A program made the translations under genes and the position numbers. A stretch of 64,000 nt of DNA, taken from contig NZ_JBNRLS010000001.1 in the NCBI RefSeq assembly GCF_050379415.1, forward strand, positions 248,001 to 312,000, read 5' to 3'. The stretch comes from Marinobacter sp050379415 (GTDB lineage: Bacteria > Pseudomonadota > Gammaproteobacteria > Pseudomonadales > Oleiphilaceae). The notes under the pieces were generated by a model that was not told where the DNA came from, did no database searches, and saw nothing but the letters and a program-made list of their open reading frames with translations. Every line of letters begins with the position of its first letter. Position 1 is the first letter of the stretch. Below, in pieces: positions 16,372 through 24,904 of the stretch.

Positions 16372-17451
16372 ATGGACTGCAAGCGACAACCCCGTGGCGC
16401 GGTACAGGTCAGCGTTGAGCTGGGCGCCCTGACCAGCGTGGCCAAGGACCCGCAAGTGGCCATTCGGGTTGGCCCGGTAGTAGCCTCTCTGGTCAATGGC
16501 GTGGGCGGTGACCCGCTGCTGCAGTTACGGCTGCTGCATGAATCCCGGAGCCTGTTGTTTGACCTGGGAGATACCGGCCGCATGCCCCTTCGCTCCGCCC
16601 ACCAGGTCAGCGATGTCTTTATCACCCATTGCCACGCCGACCACATCGGCGGATTCATGTGGTTCCTGCGCAGTCGGATCGGCCACTTCCCACCCTGTCG
16701 GTTGTTCGGACCGCCCGGACTGATGCGGCACATCACTGGCATGATCAGCGGCATCCTTTGGGACCGGGTCGAGGACCGGGGCCCCCGGTTTGTGGTTCAC
16801 GAGTGGCACGGAGATCATCTCAAACGCTGGAAGATCACCGCTGGCGAACCGGCACCGACACCTCTGGAGGACCAGCCCACGCCCGATGGTGTGCTCTACC
16901 GGGAGCCGGAGTTCCAGGTGCGCGCAGCCTTGCTGGACCACGGCACGCCGGTTCTGGCCTATGCCTGGGAGCCCTTTGGCAAACTGCAGGTACGCAACGA
17001 CCGGTTGAAGGTCATGGGATTGCAACCGGGGCCCTGGCTGCATGATCTGAAAATGGCGGTGTTGCGCAAGCGGTCTGACGAGCTGATTTCACCGGACGCC
17101 TCCCGCACCTGGCGGGCAGAGGACCTCGCCCGCAAGCTGCTGATCCAGGCACCCGGGGACAAGGTAGTCTATGGCACGGATTTCGCGGACACCCCGGAAA
17201 ACATCCGGAAAATGACCGCCCTCGCCCAGGGCGCTCACACCCTGTTCTGCGAGGCCTCGTTCATGGTGGCGGATGAGGACCAGGCCCACCGGACCCACCA
17301 CCTCACTACCCGAGCCTGCGCCCGGATTGCCAACGGGGCGCAGGTCCGGCAGCTGATCTCGTTCCACTTTTCCCACCGCTATGAACGTAAACGGGAGGAG
17401 GTTTACCGGGAACTGCGGGCGTTTACTGACCGTTTGGTGATTCCGGACTGA
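16372..17451 (+). CDS. metallo-beta-lactamase fold, RNase Z-like hydrolase
   Basis: A 359-residue MBL-fold protein. The zinc motif THCHADHIGG is intact, as are LLFDLGDTGR before it, a ligand-type LLDHGTP, VYGTDFADT and a C-terminal FHFSHRY that supplies the last His. The overall order resembles RNase Z/ElaC relatives, but the flexible tRNA-clamping arm is not evident. The substrate may therefore not be pre-tRNA. The first 35 residues are less conserved, and the true start could be internal, near PVVASLVNG. Its 3' end overlaps the convergent DUF2059 gene by 29 bases. Confidence 0.85.
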   Translation: MDCKRQPRGAVQVSVELGALTSVAKDPQVAIRVGPVVASLVNGVGGDPLLQLRLLHESRSLLFDLGDTGRMPLRSAHQVSDVFITHCHADHIGGFMWFLRSRIGHFPPCRLFGPPGLMRHITGMISGILWDRVEDRGPRFVVHEWHGDHLKRWKITAGEPAPTPLEDQPTPDGVLYREPEFQVRAALLDHGTPVLAYAWEPFGKLQVRNDRLKVMGLQPGPWLHDLKMAVLRKRSDELISPDASRTWRAEDLARKLLIQAPGDKVVYGTDFADTPENIRKMTALAQGAHTLFCEASFMVADEDQAHRTHHLTTRACARIANGAQVRQLISFHFSHRYERKREEVYRELRAFTDRLVIPD

Positions 17452-18253
17452 GGAAACGGGACATCTGCTTGCCAACGCTTTCCACCGGCTCGGTTATCGC
17501 CTGCTGGATACTGTTGGTCATCACCCGGGAAAATGCCGAACCGGCATCGCTCTCGAGGAAGTCCAGGTACAGGCCCAGCTCCTGGTTACTGATATTGCGG
17601 TAGGTATACAGATAACTGTCATAGACCTGCTGCTCCATCATGCCGCGCAGCATGCTGCGCTGCCCCTCGATACGCTGGCGGATCTGCTCGTAATGCACGG
17701 AGTCCGTGCTCAATGCCGCCATCGCCGTTGCCATGCCCAGCTGCACGGCGATGGACGTATCCACGGCGCTTTCGGTGGCGCGGGAGGCGCGATCGAACCG
17801 GTCAAACATGCGGGCCCTTTCGGTGCCCTGGTACCTTTCGTTCAGGGCCGGAGCCTGAGCCCGAACCTGCTGCCAGCTGTCGGGGGCCGATGCGGCGATT
17901 TCTGCTTCGGCTATCTTCCGCGCCACGGGTGTCTCGTACCAGTCACGCACCGCTTCCAGTTGCGCATCCGAGAGGTTCTCGTCCAGGTCGGCGATGATCC
18001 GGCGTTCGATGTCTCCGGCCCGGAAACTGCTACTGACAATATGCCCCAGGGTTTCCGCCACCATCGGTGGTACCTGGCCACTCTGTTTCATGCCCTCGCG
18101 AATCCCCTGGCTCATCATCGCCGGGTATTGGGCAACGATGTCATCAATAGGAGACGCCGCCAGCACCTGCTGGGCACTCGGGGCGGCATGGGCCATTCCG
18201 CCAGCCACCAGCGTTACGACTAAAAGAGGTTTAACTAGGGTGCCAAGTCTCAT
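17423..18253 (-). CDS. DUF2059 family exported protein
   Basis: A 276-residue protein with a clear Sec signal (VKPLLVVTLVAGGMAHA, cleaved before APSAQ). The mature part is mostly helical and contains two DUF2059-like segments: SDAQLEAVRDWYETPVARKIAEAE in the middle and NISNQELGLYLDFLESDAGSAF near the end. The repeated W/L-x-x-F/Y-x-x-x-x-x-G/A pattern is typical of this periplasmic family of unknown function. It overlaps the 3' end of the RNase Z-like gene. The C-terminal 20 residues are polar and probably unstructured. Confidence 0.87.
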   Translation of the reverse strand: MRLGTLVKPLLVVTLVAGGMAHAAPSAQQVLAASPIDDIVAQYPAMMSQGIREGMKQSGQVPPMVAETLGHIVSSSFRAGDIERRIIADLDENLSDAQLEAVRDWYETPVARKIAEAEIAASAPDSWQQVRAQAPALNERYQGTERARMFDRFDRASRATESAVDTSIAVQLGMATAMAALSTDSVHYEQIRQRIEGQRSMLRGMMEQQVYDSYLYTYRNISNQELGLYLDFLESDAGSAFSRVMTNSIQQAITEPVESVGKQMSRFLSPESPNGQ

Positions 18254-18343
18254 TTCACTATCATCCTGAGTTGGGAATACCGCCGTTTATGACACGGCCG
18301 CAGCCCCCTCAGCAAGCCATTCAAAGCCCCGGGAGATGACAGT

Positions 18344-19072
18344 TTGGTAGGGAAATCGCGCAAACCACGCTCCCGACGCAGACAGCGTCGCAGCAAGCGC
18401 CTTAATGTGTGGCGTGCGCGCGCAAAGTGGTATGGATTACCGGTTCTGGGCTTGCTGGTGGGCATGTGGGCCACCCTCCGGTTCAGCCTGCTGGCCCCGG
18501 AACCGCCCGCCAACCCGGACAATCTGTGCGAGATTTTCCGGGAACACTCGGTCTGGTACGACTACGCCCGGGCCTCCCAGGACAAATGGGGGACACCCAT
18601 CGCCACCCAGATGGCCTTCGTGTACTACGAATCCTCGTTCCGCAGTCACGCCCGACCGCCGAGGACCCTGCTTTGGGGGCTGATCCCGTGGACCCGGCCT
18701 ACCACGGCCTTCGGCTACGCCCAGGCACTGGACCCAGCCTGGCGGGAGTATCTGGCAGCAAACGATGGTGGCTGGCTGACCGTCCGCTCAGACATGGAAT
18801 ACGCACTGGATTTCGTGGGCTGGTACAACCGCCTGAGTCATGAACACCTGGGCATTCCTTTCACCGCCCCCCGGGAACTCTACCTGGCCTATCACGAGGG
18901 CCGCGGCGGTTACACCCGCAGAAGCTATGACCAGAAGCCTGAGATCCGGGCACTGGCTGCCCGGGTCCGCAGCCGGGCGTTCCGCTATCATAACCAGCTG
19001 CAGCAGTGCGAACAGGAGTTCCAGTGTTGGCGCTGGTACCAGTTCTGGCCATTCTGCCGGGCGGATCGGTGA
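18344..19072 (+). CDS. SLT-like (lytic transglycosylase-like) membrane-anchored protein
   Basis: A 242-residue protein. After a very basic N-terminus (KSRKPRSRRRQRRSKR) there is one membrane helix (LPVLGLLVGMWATLRFSLLA), so the rest is likely periplasmic. The body has the lysozyme-like pattern of transglycosylases: ATQMAFVYYESSFRS with a candidate catalytic Glu, TAFGYAQALDP, and YLAYHEGRGGY. Start is TTG at 18344 with GGGAG eight bases upstream, since no good ATG is available. The stop TGA abuts the stop of the convergent LysR gene with no spacing. Peptidoglycan cleavage is an inference from the fold. Confidence 0.78.
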   Translation: MVGKSRKPRSRRRQRRSKRLNVWRARAKWYGLPVLGLLVGMWATLRFSLLAPEPPANPDNLCEIFREHSVWYDYARASQDKWGTPIATQMAFVYYESSFRSHARPPRTLLWGLIPWTRPTTAFGYAQALDPAWREYLAANDGGWLTVRSDMEYALDFVGWYNRLSHEHLGIPFTAPRELYLAYHEGRGGYTRRSYDQKPEIRALAARVRSRAFRYHNQLQQCEQEFQCWRWYQFWPFCRADR

Positions 19073-19978
19073 TCAGAAGGTGGTACTGATCTCGATCGCC
19101 GATTCCGACGCCCGCAATCGATCCACCAGGAATTCCATCACGATACGCACCCGGGCCATCTGCTGGGTATCCTGGTTAACGTGCAACCATAGATCCACGC
19201 TTTCACCCTCCAGCGGATCTGATAACCGTCTCAGCTCTTTGGCGCTCTCACCGACATAACATGGCAACACCGCCAGCCCGGCGCCGGCCCTGGCCAGGGC
19301 GGCCATGGACTGCAGGCTGTTGCATCGGATCACCGAGGTGACGTTCTTCAGGTGCTTGCGATACCAGCGCCCGGTCGCCAACTGGCTGAAGGTCTCGTCC
19401 GGGATGATCCAGAGGCAGTCCTCCGGCCGGTTCTCGATGTCCATATCCCGGTTGCGCCGGCAATAACGGGCGGACCCGTAGACTGCGGATTCGACAGCGG
19501 CAATACGTTCCCCTTCCAGAGTCGCCTGGGGCTTGTTTTCCGGTCTGAGCGTAAGGTCCGCCTCCCGGTGCGAGAGGTTGGCAACATCATTGTCAGTGAG
19601 CACTTCCAGCTCGATATCCGGAAACTCCCGGACCAGCTCCGACAGGATCGGGCTGAGCAGCTCGTTCAGCATCATGTCCTCGGCCGCGATCCGGACCTTA
19701 CCAACCGGTGCGGAATCTCCGCCAACCAGTTTGCGTTCCAGGTTTTCCATGTCCGTGGCCAGCCTCTCGGCCTCCCGGAACGCCATTTCTCCCACGGGGG
19801 TTAGCTGTAACCCGTTCTGGTTACGTTCAAAAAATTGCACACCCAGAGACTCTTCCATCTGGTCGAGTCGTCTCAGAACAGTGGTTTGGTGCACACCCAG
19901 TAATTCACCGGCCTTTGCAAGCGTTCCGCCTATTGCAAGGGCCCTTATATATCGAAGATAATCCCAGTCCATAATCAC
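19073..19978 (-). CDS. LysR family transcriptional regulator
   Basis: A 301-residue LysR protein. The winged helix is at residues about 4-62 (YIRALAIGGTLAKAGELLGVHQTTVLRRLDQME), followed by the linker helix and an effector domain with APVGKVRIAAEDMML and AGAGLAVLPCYVG. Start may be GTG at 19978 or ATG at 19972. It is divergent from a small basic protein gene over 124 bases, so regulation of that gene and of itself is possible. The effector is unknown. Confidence 0.92.
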   Translation of the reverse strand: MIMDWDYLRYIRALAIGGTLAKAGELLGVHQTTVLRRLDQMEESLGVQFFERNQNGLQLTPVGEMAFREAERLATDMENLERKLVGGDSAPVGKVRIAAEDMMLNELLSPILSELVREFPDIELEVLTDNDVANLSHREADLTLRPENKPQATLEGERIAAVESAVYGSARYCRRNRDMDIENRPEDCLWIIPDETFSQLATGRWYRKHLKNVTSVIRCNSLQSMAALARAGAGLAVLPCYVGESAKELRRLSDPLEGESVDLWLHVNQDTQQMARVRIVMEFLVDRLRASESAIEISTTF

Positions 19979-20102
19979 TGCATATTTGCAACGCGGATAC
20001 GGAGTTTAACGTATTCAAGCTGCAAAAAAGAATCCTTAGAATAGTTCGTAAATTAAAGGTAGATCGCTAATCAATCCACCAAATGAAAAGGAGGAAGGCG
20101 CT

Positions 20103-20297
20103 ATGACTCAGAACCATATCGCAACCGTTAACCCGCTGCCGTCCAGTATCCTCCACAATAGTGCTGAGGTCAGGCGCCAGTATACCCGTACTGCAGCAAA
20201 GCAGGCGGCGCAGTTTATCAGTCGCAAGGTGCGCATTTTCAACCGCAAGGCGGCGGTTGTGGCTCAGGATATGCCTCAAGTTCAGGGTGGACACTGA
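20103..20297 (+). CDS. small basic protein, unknown function
   Basis: A 64-residue reading frame that I consider real. It has a strong ribosome binding site (AAGGAGGAAG ending six bases before ATG), sits alone opposite a LysR gene, and ends 33 bases before a very strong terminator. The protein is basic with no membrane helix; the middle (EVRRQYTRTAAKQAAQFISR, then KVRIFNRKAAV) looks like one amphipathic, cationic helix. RNA or DNA binding, or a regulatory microprotein, are possible but not shown. I do not recognise a family. Confidence 0.65.
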   Translation: MTQNHIATVNPLPSSILHNSAEVRRQYTRTAAKQAAQFISRKVRIFNRKAAVVAQDMPQVQGGH

Positions 20298-20329
20298 TTC
20301 ATCACAGGTGATTCAGGTCAGAGAACAGC

Positions 20330-20372
20330 CCAACAAAAAACGCCGGCGATCATCGCCGGCGTTTTTTGTTGG
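20330..20372. terminator. strong bidirectional intrinsic terminator
   Basis: A perfect 21-bp inverted repeat about a single central base. The GC core is CGCCGGCGAT / ATCGCCGGCG, flanked by A-run on the left and T-run on the right (GTTTTTTGTT). It can end transcription of the small basic protein gene on the plus strand and of the acyl-CoA ligase gene, whose stop is 16 bases away, on the minus strand. Confidence 0.95.
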
Positions 20373-20387
20373 CTACAGGAAAAGTGA

Positions 20388-22070
20388 TCAGAACTCCCAG
20401 ACTACCTTGCTGTTGCGGGCAAACCAGTCCTCCATCCTGTTGTTATAAAAATCCTCGATCACGTTCCGCTTGATCTTCATGGTGGGCGTAAGCATGCCGT
20501 TCTCCATGGTCCAGGGCTCCTTCACCACCACCACGAAGGCGACCTTTTCATGGGACTCACAGGCCGCATTCACCGCATCCAGCTCGGCCGCCAGCTCCTG
20601 CTCAAGCTCTGAGCGATCGGCGCCCCGTTCCAGCTCATCCCGTGCTTCCTCGGATAACAGCACCATCAGGCAGGGCTGCGGCTGATTGGCTCCAGCCACG
20701 CACACCACCTCCGCCCGAGGATGGTTAAAGCGGTTCTCGATGGGCACCGGTACCACATACTTGCCTTTTGAAGTCTTGAACAGATCCTTGACTCGGCCGG
20801 TGATCCGGAGATAGCCCTGGTTGTCGATTTCACCCATGTCGCCGGTCTTGAGGAAACCATCGTCGGTAAGGTCCTCCCGGGTTTTCTCCTCATTCTTGTA
20901 ATAGCCAAGCATCTGGCCCGGGCTTCGGACCTGGACTTCCCCGCCCTCCCCGATCCGGTGCTCAACCCCGGGATTGGCCATGCCCACATACCCGGCCCTG
21001 GCCTGGCCCGGGCGGTTGGCATGGGAATACCCGAAGTTCTCCGACATGCCGTAAACCTCCAGCAGCTCCAGGCCCAGGTTGCGGTACCAGGAGACGATCT
21101 CTGCCGACAGGGGCGCGGCGCCGGTGAGCGCAGCCCGACAGTAGTCCAGACCCAGTTGCCGGAGCACCTTTTTCTTCACCACCGAATTCAGGATCGGGAT
21201 GTTGAACAGCAGCTTTTGCTTTTTCGGCGGCAATTTGGCATTCACGCCCAGGTAGAACTTCATCCACAGGCGGGGCACCGAGAAAAACAGCGTTGGTCTG
21301 GCCCGTTGCAGGTCTTCCTGGAAGGTGTCCAGGGAGTTGGCGAAATAGAGATGGAAGCCGAAGTACAGGGACTGGGTCTCCACCGCCGCCCGCTCCGCCA
21401 CGTGGGCCAGGGGCAGATATGACAGCATGCGCTCCTCGGAGCTTACCGGGAACAGTTGCTGAAGACCGTCCGCCACGGAAATCATGTTCCGGAAACTGTG
21501 CATGACGCCTTTCGGACGACCAGTGGAGCCGGAGGTATAGACAATGGTTGCCAGATCATCCGGATCTGGCAGTCGGGGCTCGGCGGGCTCCTGTTCGGCA
21601 ATGATATCGAGCCACTTCGGGGTGTCGTCCCGGGGCGACAGCGGCAGGGAGATAATCGGCAAATCGGCAGGCAGGCTTCCCTTGATGTCGTTCCAGCCGT
21701 CAGCAGTGCCATCCATCTTGCCCAGGAACAGCAACCTGGCCTCACTGTGCTCCAGGATATAGGCCGCCGTCTCCCCGTTGAGGGTCGGGTATAACGGCAC
21801 GCTGACATGACCGGCCGCCCAGATTGCCAGGTCCGCCAGTATCCAGTAGGCGCTGTTCTTGCCCAGGAGTCCGATGTTGCTCCGGTCAGGCAGTTCGAGG
21901 CCCATCAGATACCCGGCCATCCGGGAAACCTGGTCCGCTGCCTGCTTCCAGGTAACATCTTCCACCTTGCCATCGGGATAAGGCTGGGTGAGATAGACCT
22001 TATCGGGGGTTTGCTCCGCCCAGTAATAGAGACAGTGCAGCGAGGTCTGCTTGCGAGGATCTACCGCCAT
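20388..22070 (-). CDS. AMP-binding long-chain fatty acid--CoA ligase-like protein
   Basis: A 560-residue adenylate-forming enzyme. Motif A3 is IVYTSGSTGRPKGVMHS, A5 is LEVYGMSENFGYSH, and A7/A8 are FLKTGDMGEID and LRITGRVKDLFKTSKGKYV. The final catalytic Lys is in TPTMKIKRN. The insert LPLAHVAERAAVETQSLYFG is typical of the long-chain acyl-CoA synthetase class (bubblegum/FAA-like). The likely reaction is fatty acid + ATP + CoA to acyl-CoA + AMP. It is a single gene with its own upstream region of about 230 bases. Exact chain length preference cannot be read from sequence. Confidence 0.92.
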   Translation of the reverse strand: MAVDPRKQTSLHCLYYWAEQTPDKVYLTQPYPDGKVEDVTWKQAADQVSRMAGYLMGLELPDRSNIGLLGKNSAYWILADLAIWAAGHVSVPLYPTLNGETAAYILEHSEARLLFLGKMDGTADGWNDIKGSLPADLPIISLPLSPRDDTPKWLDIIAEQEPAEPRLPDPDDLATIVYTSGSTGRPKGVMHSFRNMISVADGLQQLFPVSSEERMLSYLPLAHVAERAAVETQSLYFGFHLYFANSLDTFQEDLQRARPTLFFSVPRLWMKFYLGVNAKLPPKKQKLLFNIPILNSVVKKKVLRQLGLDYCRAALTGAAPLSAEIVSWYRNLGLELLEVYGMSENFGYSHANRPGQARAGYVGMANPGVEHRIGEGGEVQVRSPGQMLGYYKNEEKTREDLTDDGFLKTGDMGEIDNQGYLRITGRVKDLFKTSKGKYVVPVPIENRFNHPRAEVVCVAGANQPQPCLMVLLSEEARDELERGADRSELEQELAAELDAVNAACESHEKVAFVVVVKEPWTMENGMLTPTMKIKRNVIEDFYNNRMEDWFARNSKVVWEF

Positions 22071-22304
22071 TCGTAACTCCTGATTGTTATTGTTCAGCCG
22101 GTGTTGCGCGGTGCTTTATTATTGTTATGACTCTACATGCATAGTAGCCGACCTCGCCTTGGCCTCAATAGCAATAAAGAACGTCCCGGTTGGCCAATTC
22201 GTCCGCACTGGGACGTTGTTCAAAAAATAAACCGTGACATTAATCAAGACTGGTCTACAGTGAGGGTATCAGCGTATCGAACAGCATCACTGAAGGAGGT
22301 GCAT

Positions 22305-22412
22305 ATGAAAACATCGACTCGCTCGGCTCTGATCTTCCCTGCCTGGGGTATCATCCTCGTCGGCTCCGCGGCCTTTCTCTACTCTGCCTACGCGGGCCTG
22401 TTGGGCGGCTGA
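22305..22412 (+). CDS. 35-aa single-helix membrane microprotein
   Basis: A 35-residue reading frame with an excellent ribosome binding site (GGAGGTGC, ending two bases before ATG; AAGGAGG core six bases away). The protein has a short polar N-terminus (MKTSTRS) followed by one hydrophobic helix (ALIFPAWGIILVGSAAFLYS) and a Gly-rich end. A longer in-frame extension to 22137 lacks any start signal. It sits between the acyl-CoA ligase gene (divergent) and the Lrp gene (convergent). No family is recognised. Such proteins are often small subunits of transporters or oxidases, but there is no such partner next to it. Confidence 0.6.
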   Translation: MKTSTRSALIFPAWGIILVGSAAFLYSAYAGLLGG

Positions 22413-22427
22413 CCCCAGCAATCCGCA

Positions 22428-22856
22428 CTAACGCCTGAATCGGGTCTCCAGCACGACCGCTGAATTGGTGCGCTCCACGCCCTCGAGATTACCGATGTCA
22501 TCAAGGACCTTGCTCAGCTCCTCAAGGGATTGGGCCTGGACGATGGCAATGAGGTCGTACTCGCCACTGACCGAAAACAGTTGCACCACCTGACTGATGT
22601 CTTCCAGGGCCGTATTGGTTCGCGCCGTGAGCTTCTGTATCACTTTGATTGATACGTGTGCCTCGACCTGGTTGGCCAGGTACTCCCCGCCCAGTTCCAC
22701 CGAATAGCCCCGGATAATGCCCGCCTTCTCGAGCCGGGCCAGCCGGTTCTGGACCGTTGAGCGGGAGACACCCAGCGATCTGGCAAGGTCGGTAATGCTG
22801 GTTCTGGCATCCTGCCGCAGCAGCATGAGCAATTTCTGGTCCTGAGAATTAATCAT
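22428..22856 (-). CDS. Lrp/AsnC family transcriptional regulator
   Basis: A 142-residue regulator from the ATG at 22856. The helix-turn-helix covers residues about 1-60 (DLARSLGVSRSTVQNRLARLEKAGIIRGY), and the RAM/effector domain follows (VEAHVSIKVIQ, VVQLFSVSGEYDLIAIVQA). The reading frame extends 32 codons further upstream, but those residues do not match the family. It is divergent from astA with 116 bases between start codons, which makes it a candidate regulator of arginine catabolism and of itself. Ligand unknown, though amino acids are the usual effectors. Confidence 0.92.
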   Translation of the reverse strand: MINSQDQKLLMLLRQDARTSITDLARSLGVSRSTVQNRLARLEKAGIIRGYSVELGGEYLANQVEAHVSIKVIQKLTARTNTALEDISQVVQLFSVSGEYDLIAIVQAQSLEELSKVLDDIGNLEGVERTNSAVVLETRFRR

Positions 22857-22972
22857 TCCGATAGCTTTATATGGCGTTTTGTCAGTATTGTAGATCACTT
22901 CGATCAGATTGAAACTGCAAACCGGCAGCACTCTTCCCCATACTGGCACCAAAACAGCAGGGAAGATTCGCC

Positions 22973-24097
22973 ATGATCATCAGACCGGTTGCAGCAACAG
23001 ACCTGGATACCCTCTACCGCATCGCCGATGAGTCCGGCCCCGGTTTCACCTCCCTGATGCCGGACCGGGACGCACTGGCCCGGAAAATCGACCATGCCAG
23101 TGCCAGTTTCTGCCGGGATATCGATGCGCCGGGCGATGAGCACTACCTGTTTGTCCTGGAGGACGAGGAAACCGGTGCAATCATGGGCACCACCGGCATC
23201 GAGGCCCGCACTGGCCATACACGCCCCCTGTATCACTTCCATCACAACACGGTGGTCCATCATTCCCGGGACCTGGGACTGCGCCGACAGGTGGAAACCC
23301 TGACCCGCTGCAGCCATTACAACGCCCACACGGAAATCTGCTCGCTCTATCTTCGCCCGGAATACCGCAGGGCCAATGCCGGCAAGCTGTTGTCACGGGT
23401 CCGGTTCCTGTTCATGGCACAGCACCCGGAACGCTTTACCAATACGGTCATCGCTGAAATGCGGGGCGTCTCGGACCACGCCGGACAGTCTCCCTTCTGG
23501 AGCTGGCTCAGGCAGCACTTCGTTGACATGGAATTCACCTCAGCCACCAACCTGGTGGGCTCCGGCTACACTGATTTCATCGAGGAGCTGATGCCGGCGG
23601 CACCGCTCTACACGCACCTGATGAGCGACGAGGCCCGAGCGGTGATCGGCAAGGTTCATCCCCATACCCGCCCGGCCCTGGGAATGCTGGAGGCCGAGGG
23701 TTTTCGTCATCGCGGGTTTGTCGACCTGTTCGATGCCGGGCCAACCGTGGAGTGTGGCCTGCGGGATATAACCAGCGTAAGGCGTTCAGCGCAATGCTCC
23801 GCCCGGTTCGCCGGCGCTGCCAAACCGGGACACCGTTACCAGACTGCCGGGCCGGTTATAGTCGCCACAACTGGCGCAATGGATTTCCGGGCCACGGTGA
23901 CCGATCAGGCATGGATCGATCCGGACGGATCCGCGGTTACCCTGCCGGCCCACATCGGCAACCAGCTGGGCATCCCGGAACAGGCAGCCGTCTGGCTACT
24001 GCCACTGAAGCACGCCTGGACGGGTTCCCGGACACAGCCGGCGCACCCAGCGGCCACCCCTGCAGACGAACAAGGAGAAAGACACTATGCACACTGA
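22973..24097 (+). CDS. astA: arginine N-succinyltransferase
   Basis: First enzyme of the arginine succinyltransferase pathway: transfers succinyl from succinyl-CoA to arginine. Family features are clear: MIIRPVAATDLDTLYRIA, GTTGIEARTG, SHYNAHTEICSLYLRPEYRR, GNAT-like AGKLLSRVRFLFMAQ, IAEMRGVSD, and VHPHTRPALGMLEAEGF. The 374 residues exceed the usual length by about 30, the excess being a Pro/Ala-rich tail (GSRTQPAHPAATPADEQG). No astB, astC, astD or astE is in the window. The tail overlaps the next gene by 11 bases. A divergent Lrp gene may control it. Confidence 0.93.
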   Translation: MIIRPVAATDLDTLYRIADESGPGFTSLMPDRDALARKIDHASASFCRDIDAPGDEHYLFVLEDEETGAIMGTTGIEARTGHTRPLYHFHHNTVVHHSRDLGLRRQVETLTRCSHYNAHTEICSLYLRPEYRRANAGKLLSRVRFLFMAQHPERFTNTVIAEMRGVSDHAGQSPFWSWLRQHFVDMEFTSATNLVGSGYTDFIEELMPAAPLYTHLMSDEARAVIGKVHPHTRPALGMLEAEGFRHRGFVDLFDAGPTVECGLRDITSVRRSAQCSARFAGAAKPGHRYQTAGPVIVATTGAMDFRATVTDQAWIDPDGSAVTLPAHIGNQLGIPEQAAVWLLPLKHAWTGSRTQPAHPAATPADEQGERHYAH

Positions 24098-24893
24098 TTA
24101 CCAGACCCTGTTCAGTAACCTCTGGGAGAACTACCGGGCCGTCACCCCCTCGGCAGAGAGGATTCATCAACTTCTGGCCGAGCGGGAATCAAAGCCGGTG
24201 GTCAACGACCACATTGCGCTGCGCACCTTCAATATCGATCCCGTCAGCCTGGAGACACTGGCACAGCACTTCCTGAATCTCGGTTACGAAGCCTGCGGGG
24301 AGTACCACTTCGACGCCAAGAAGCTCTATGCGCGCCATTTTGAACATCCGGACAAGCACGCGCCCAAGGTGTTCATCTCGGAGTTGTTGGTGGACCAGTG
24401 CTCGCCGGGGCTTCAGCAGATCGTTCGGGAACTGGTCGCTCAGGTCGACCCGGGAAGCACCACGGCAGATGACTTCCTGTATTCCGGCCGGCACTGGCAG
24501 GTGAGCCATGGCACCTACCGGGAATTGCTGGATGAGAGTGAATACGCAGCCTGGATGGCGGCCTGGGGCTACCGGGCCAATCATTTCACGGTCAGCATCA
24601 ATGACCTGGACAGCATTCACAGCGTCGCCGAAATGAACCAGCTGCTCAAGGACAACGGCTTTACCGTCAACAGCAGTGGCGGCGAGGTGAAAGGTTCACC
24701 AGAGGATTTGCTGGAACAGTCATCCACCATGGCGGACCGGGTTGCGGTGCGGTTCTCGGACCGGGAGGCGACCATTCCCAGCTGTTTCTACGAGTTCGCC
24801 CTGCGTTACCCCAAACCAGACGGTGAACTATACAGCGGCTTTGTCGCGGCCTCGGCGGACAAGATCTTCGAGAGCACGCACGCCGGCAGCTGA
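24087..24893 (+). CDS. DUF1338 family protein (2-oxoadipate dioxygenase/decarboxylase-like)
   Basis: A 268-residue member of DUF1338, the family whose studied member HglS/YdcJ is an Fe(II) enzyme turning 2-oxoadipate into 2-hydroxyglutarate in lysine breakdown. Candidate metal or active residues are in VVNDHIALRTFN, RANHFTVSIND and SCFYEFALRYP. This is the short form of the family, well below HglS length, so the same reaction is not certain. The ATG lies inside the end of astA, and the 11-base overlap indicates co-translation with an arginine enzyme. A role on an arginine- or lysine-derived oxo acid is a reasonable inference. Confidence 0.85.
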   Translation: MHTDYQTLFSNLWENYRAVTPSAERIHQLLAERESKPVVNDHIALRTFNIDPVSLETLAQHFLNLGYEACGEYHFDAKKLYARHFEHPDKHAPKVFISELLVDQCSPGLQQIVRELVAQVDPGSTTADDFLYSGRHWQVSHGTYRELLDESEYAAWMAAWGYRANHFTVSINDLDSIHSVAEMNQLLKDNGFTVNSSGGEVKGSPEDLLEQSSTMADRVAVRFSDREATIPSCFYEFALRYPKPDGELYSGFVAASADKIFESTHAGS

Positions 24894-24904
24894 GCCAGTC
24901 GCCC

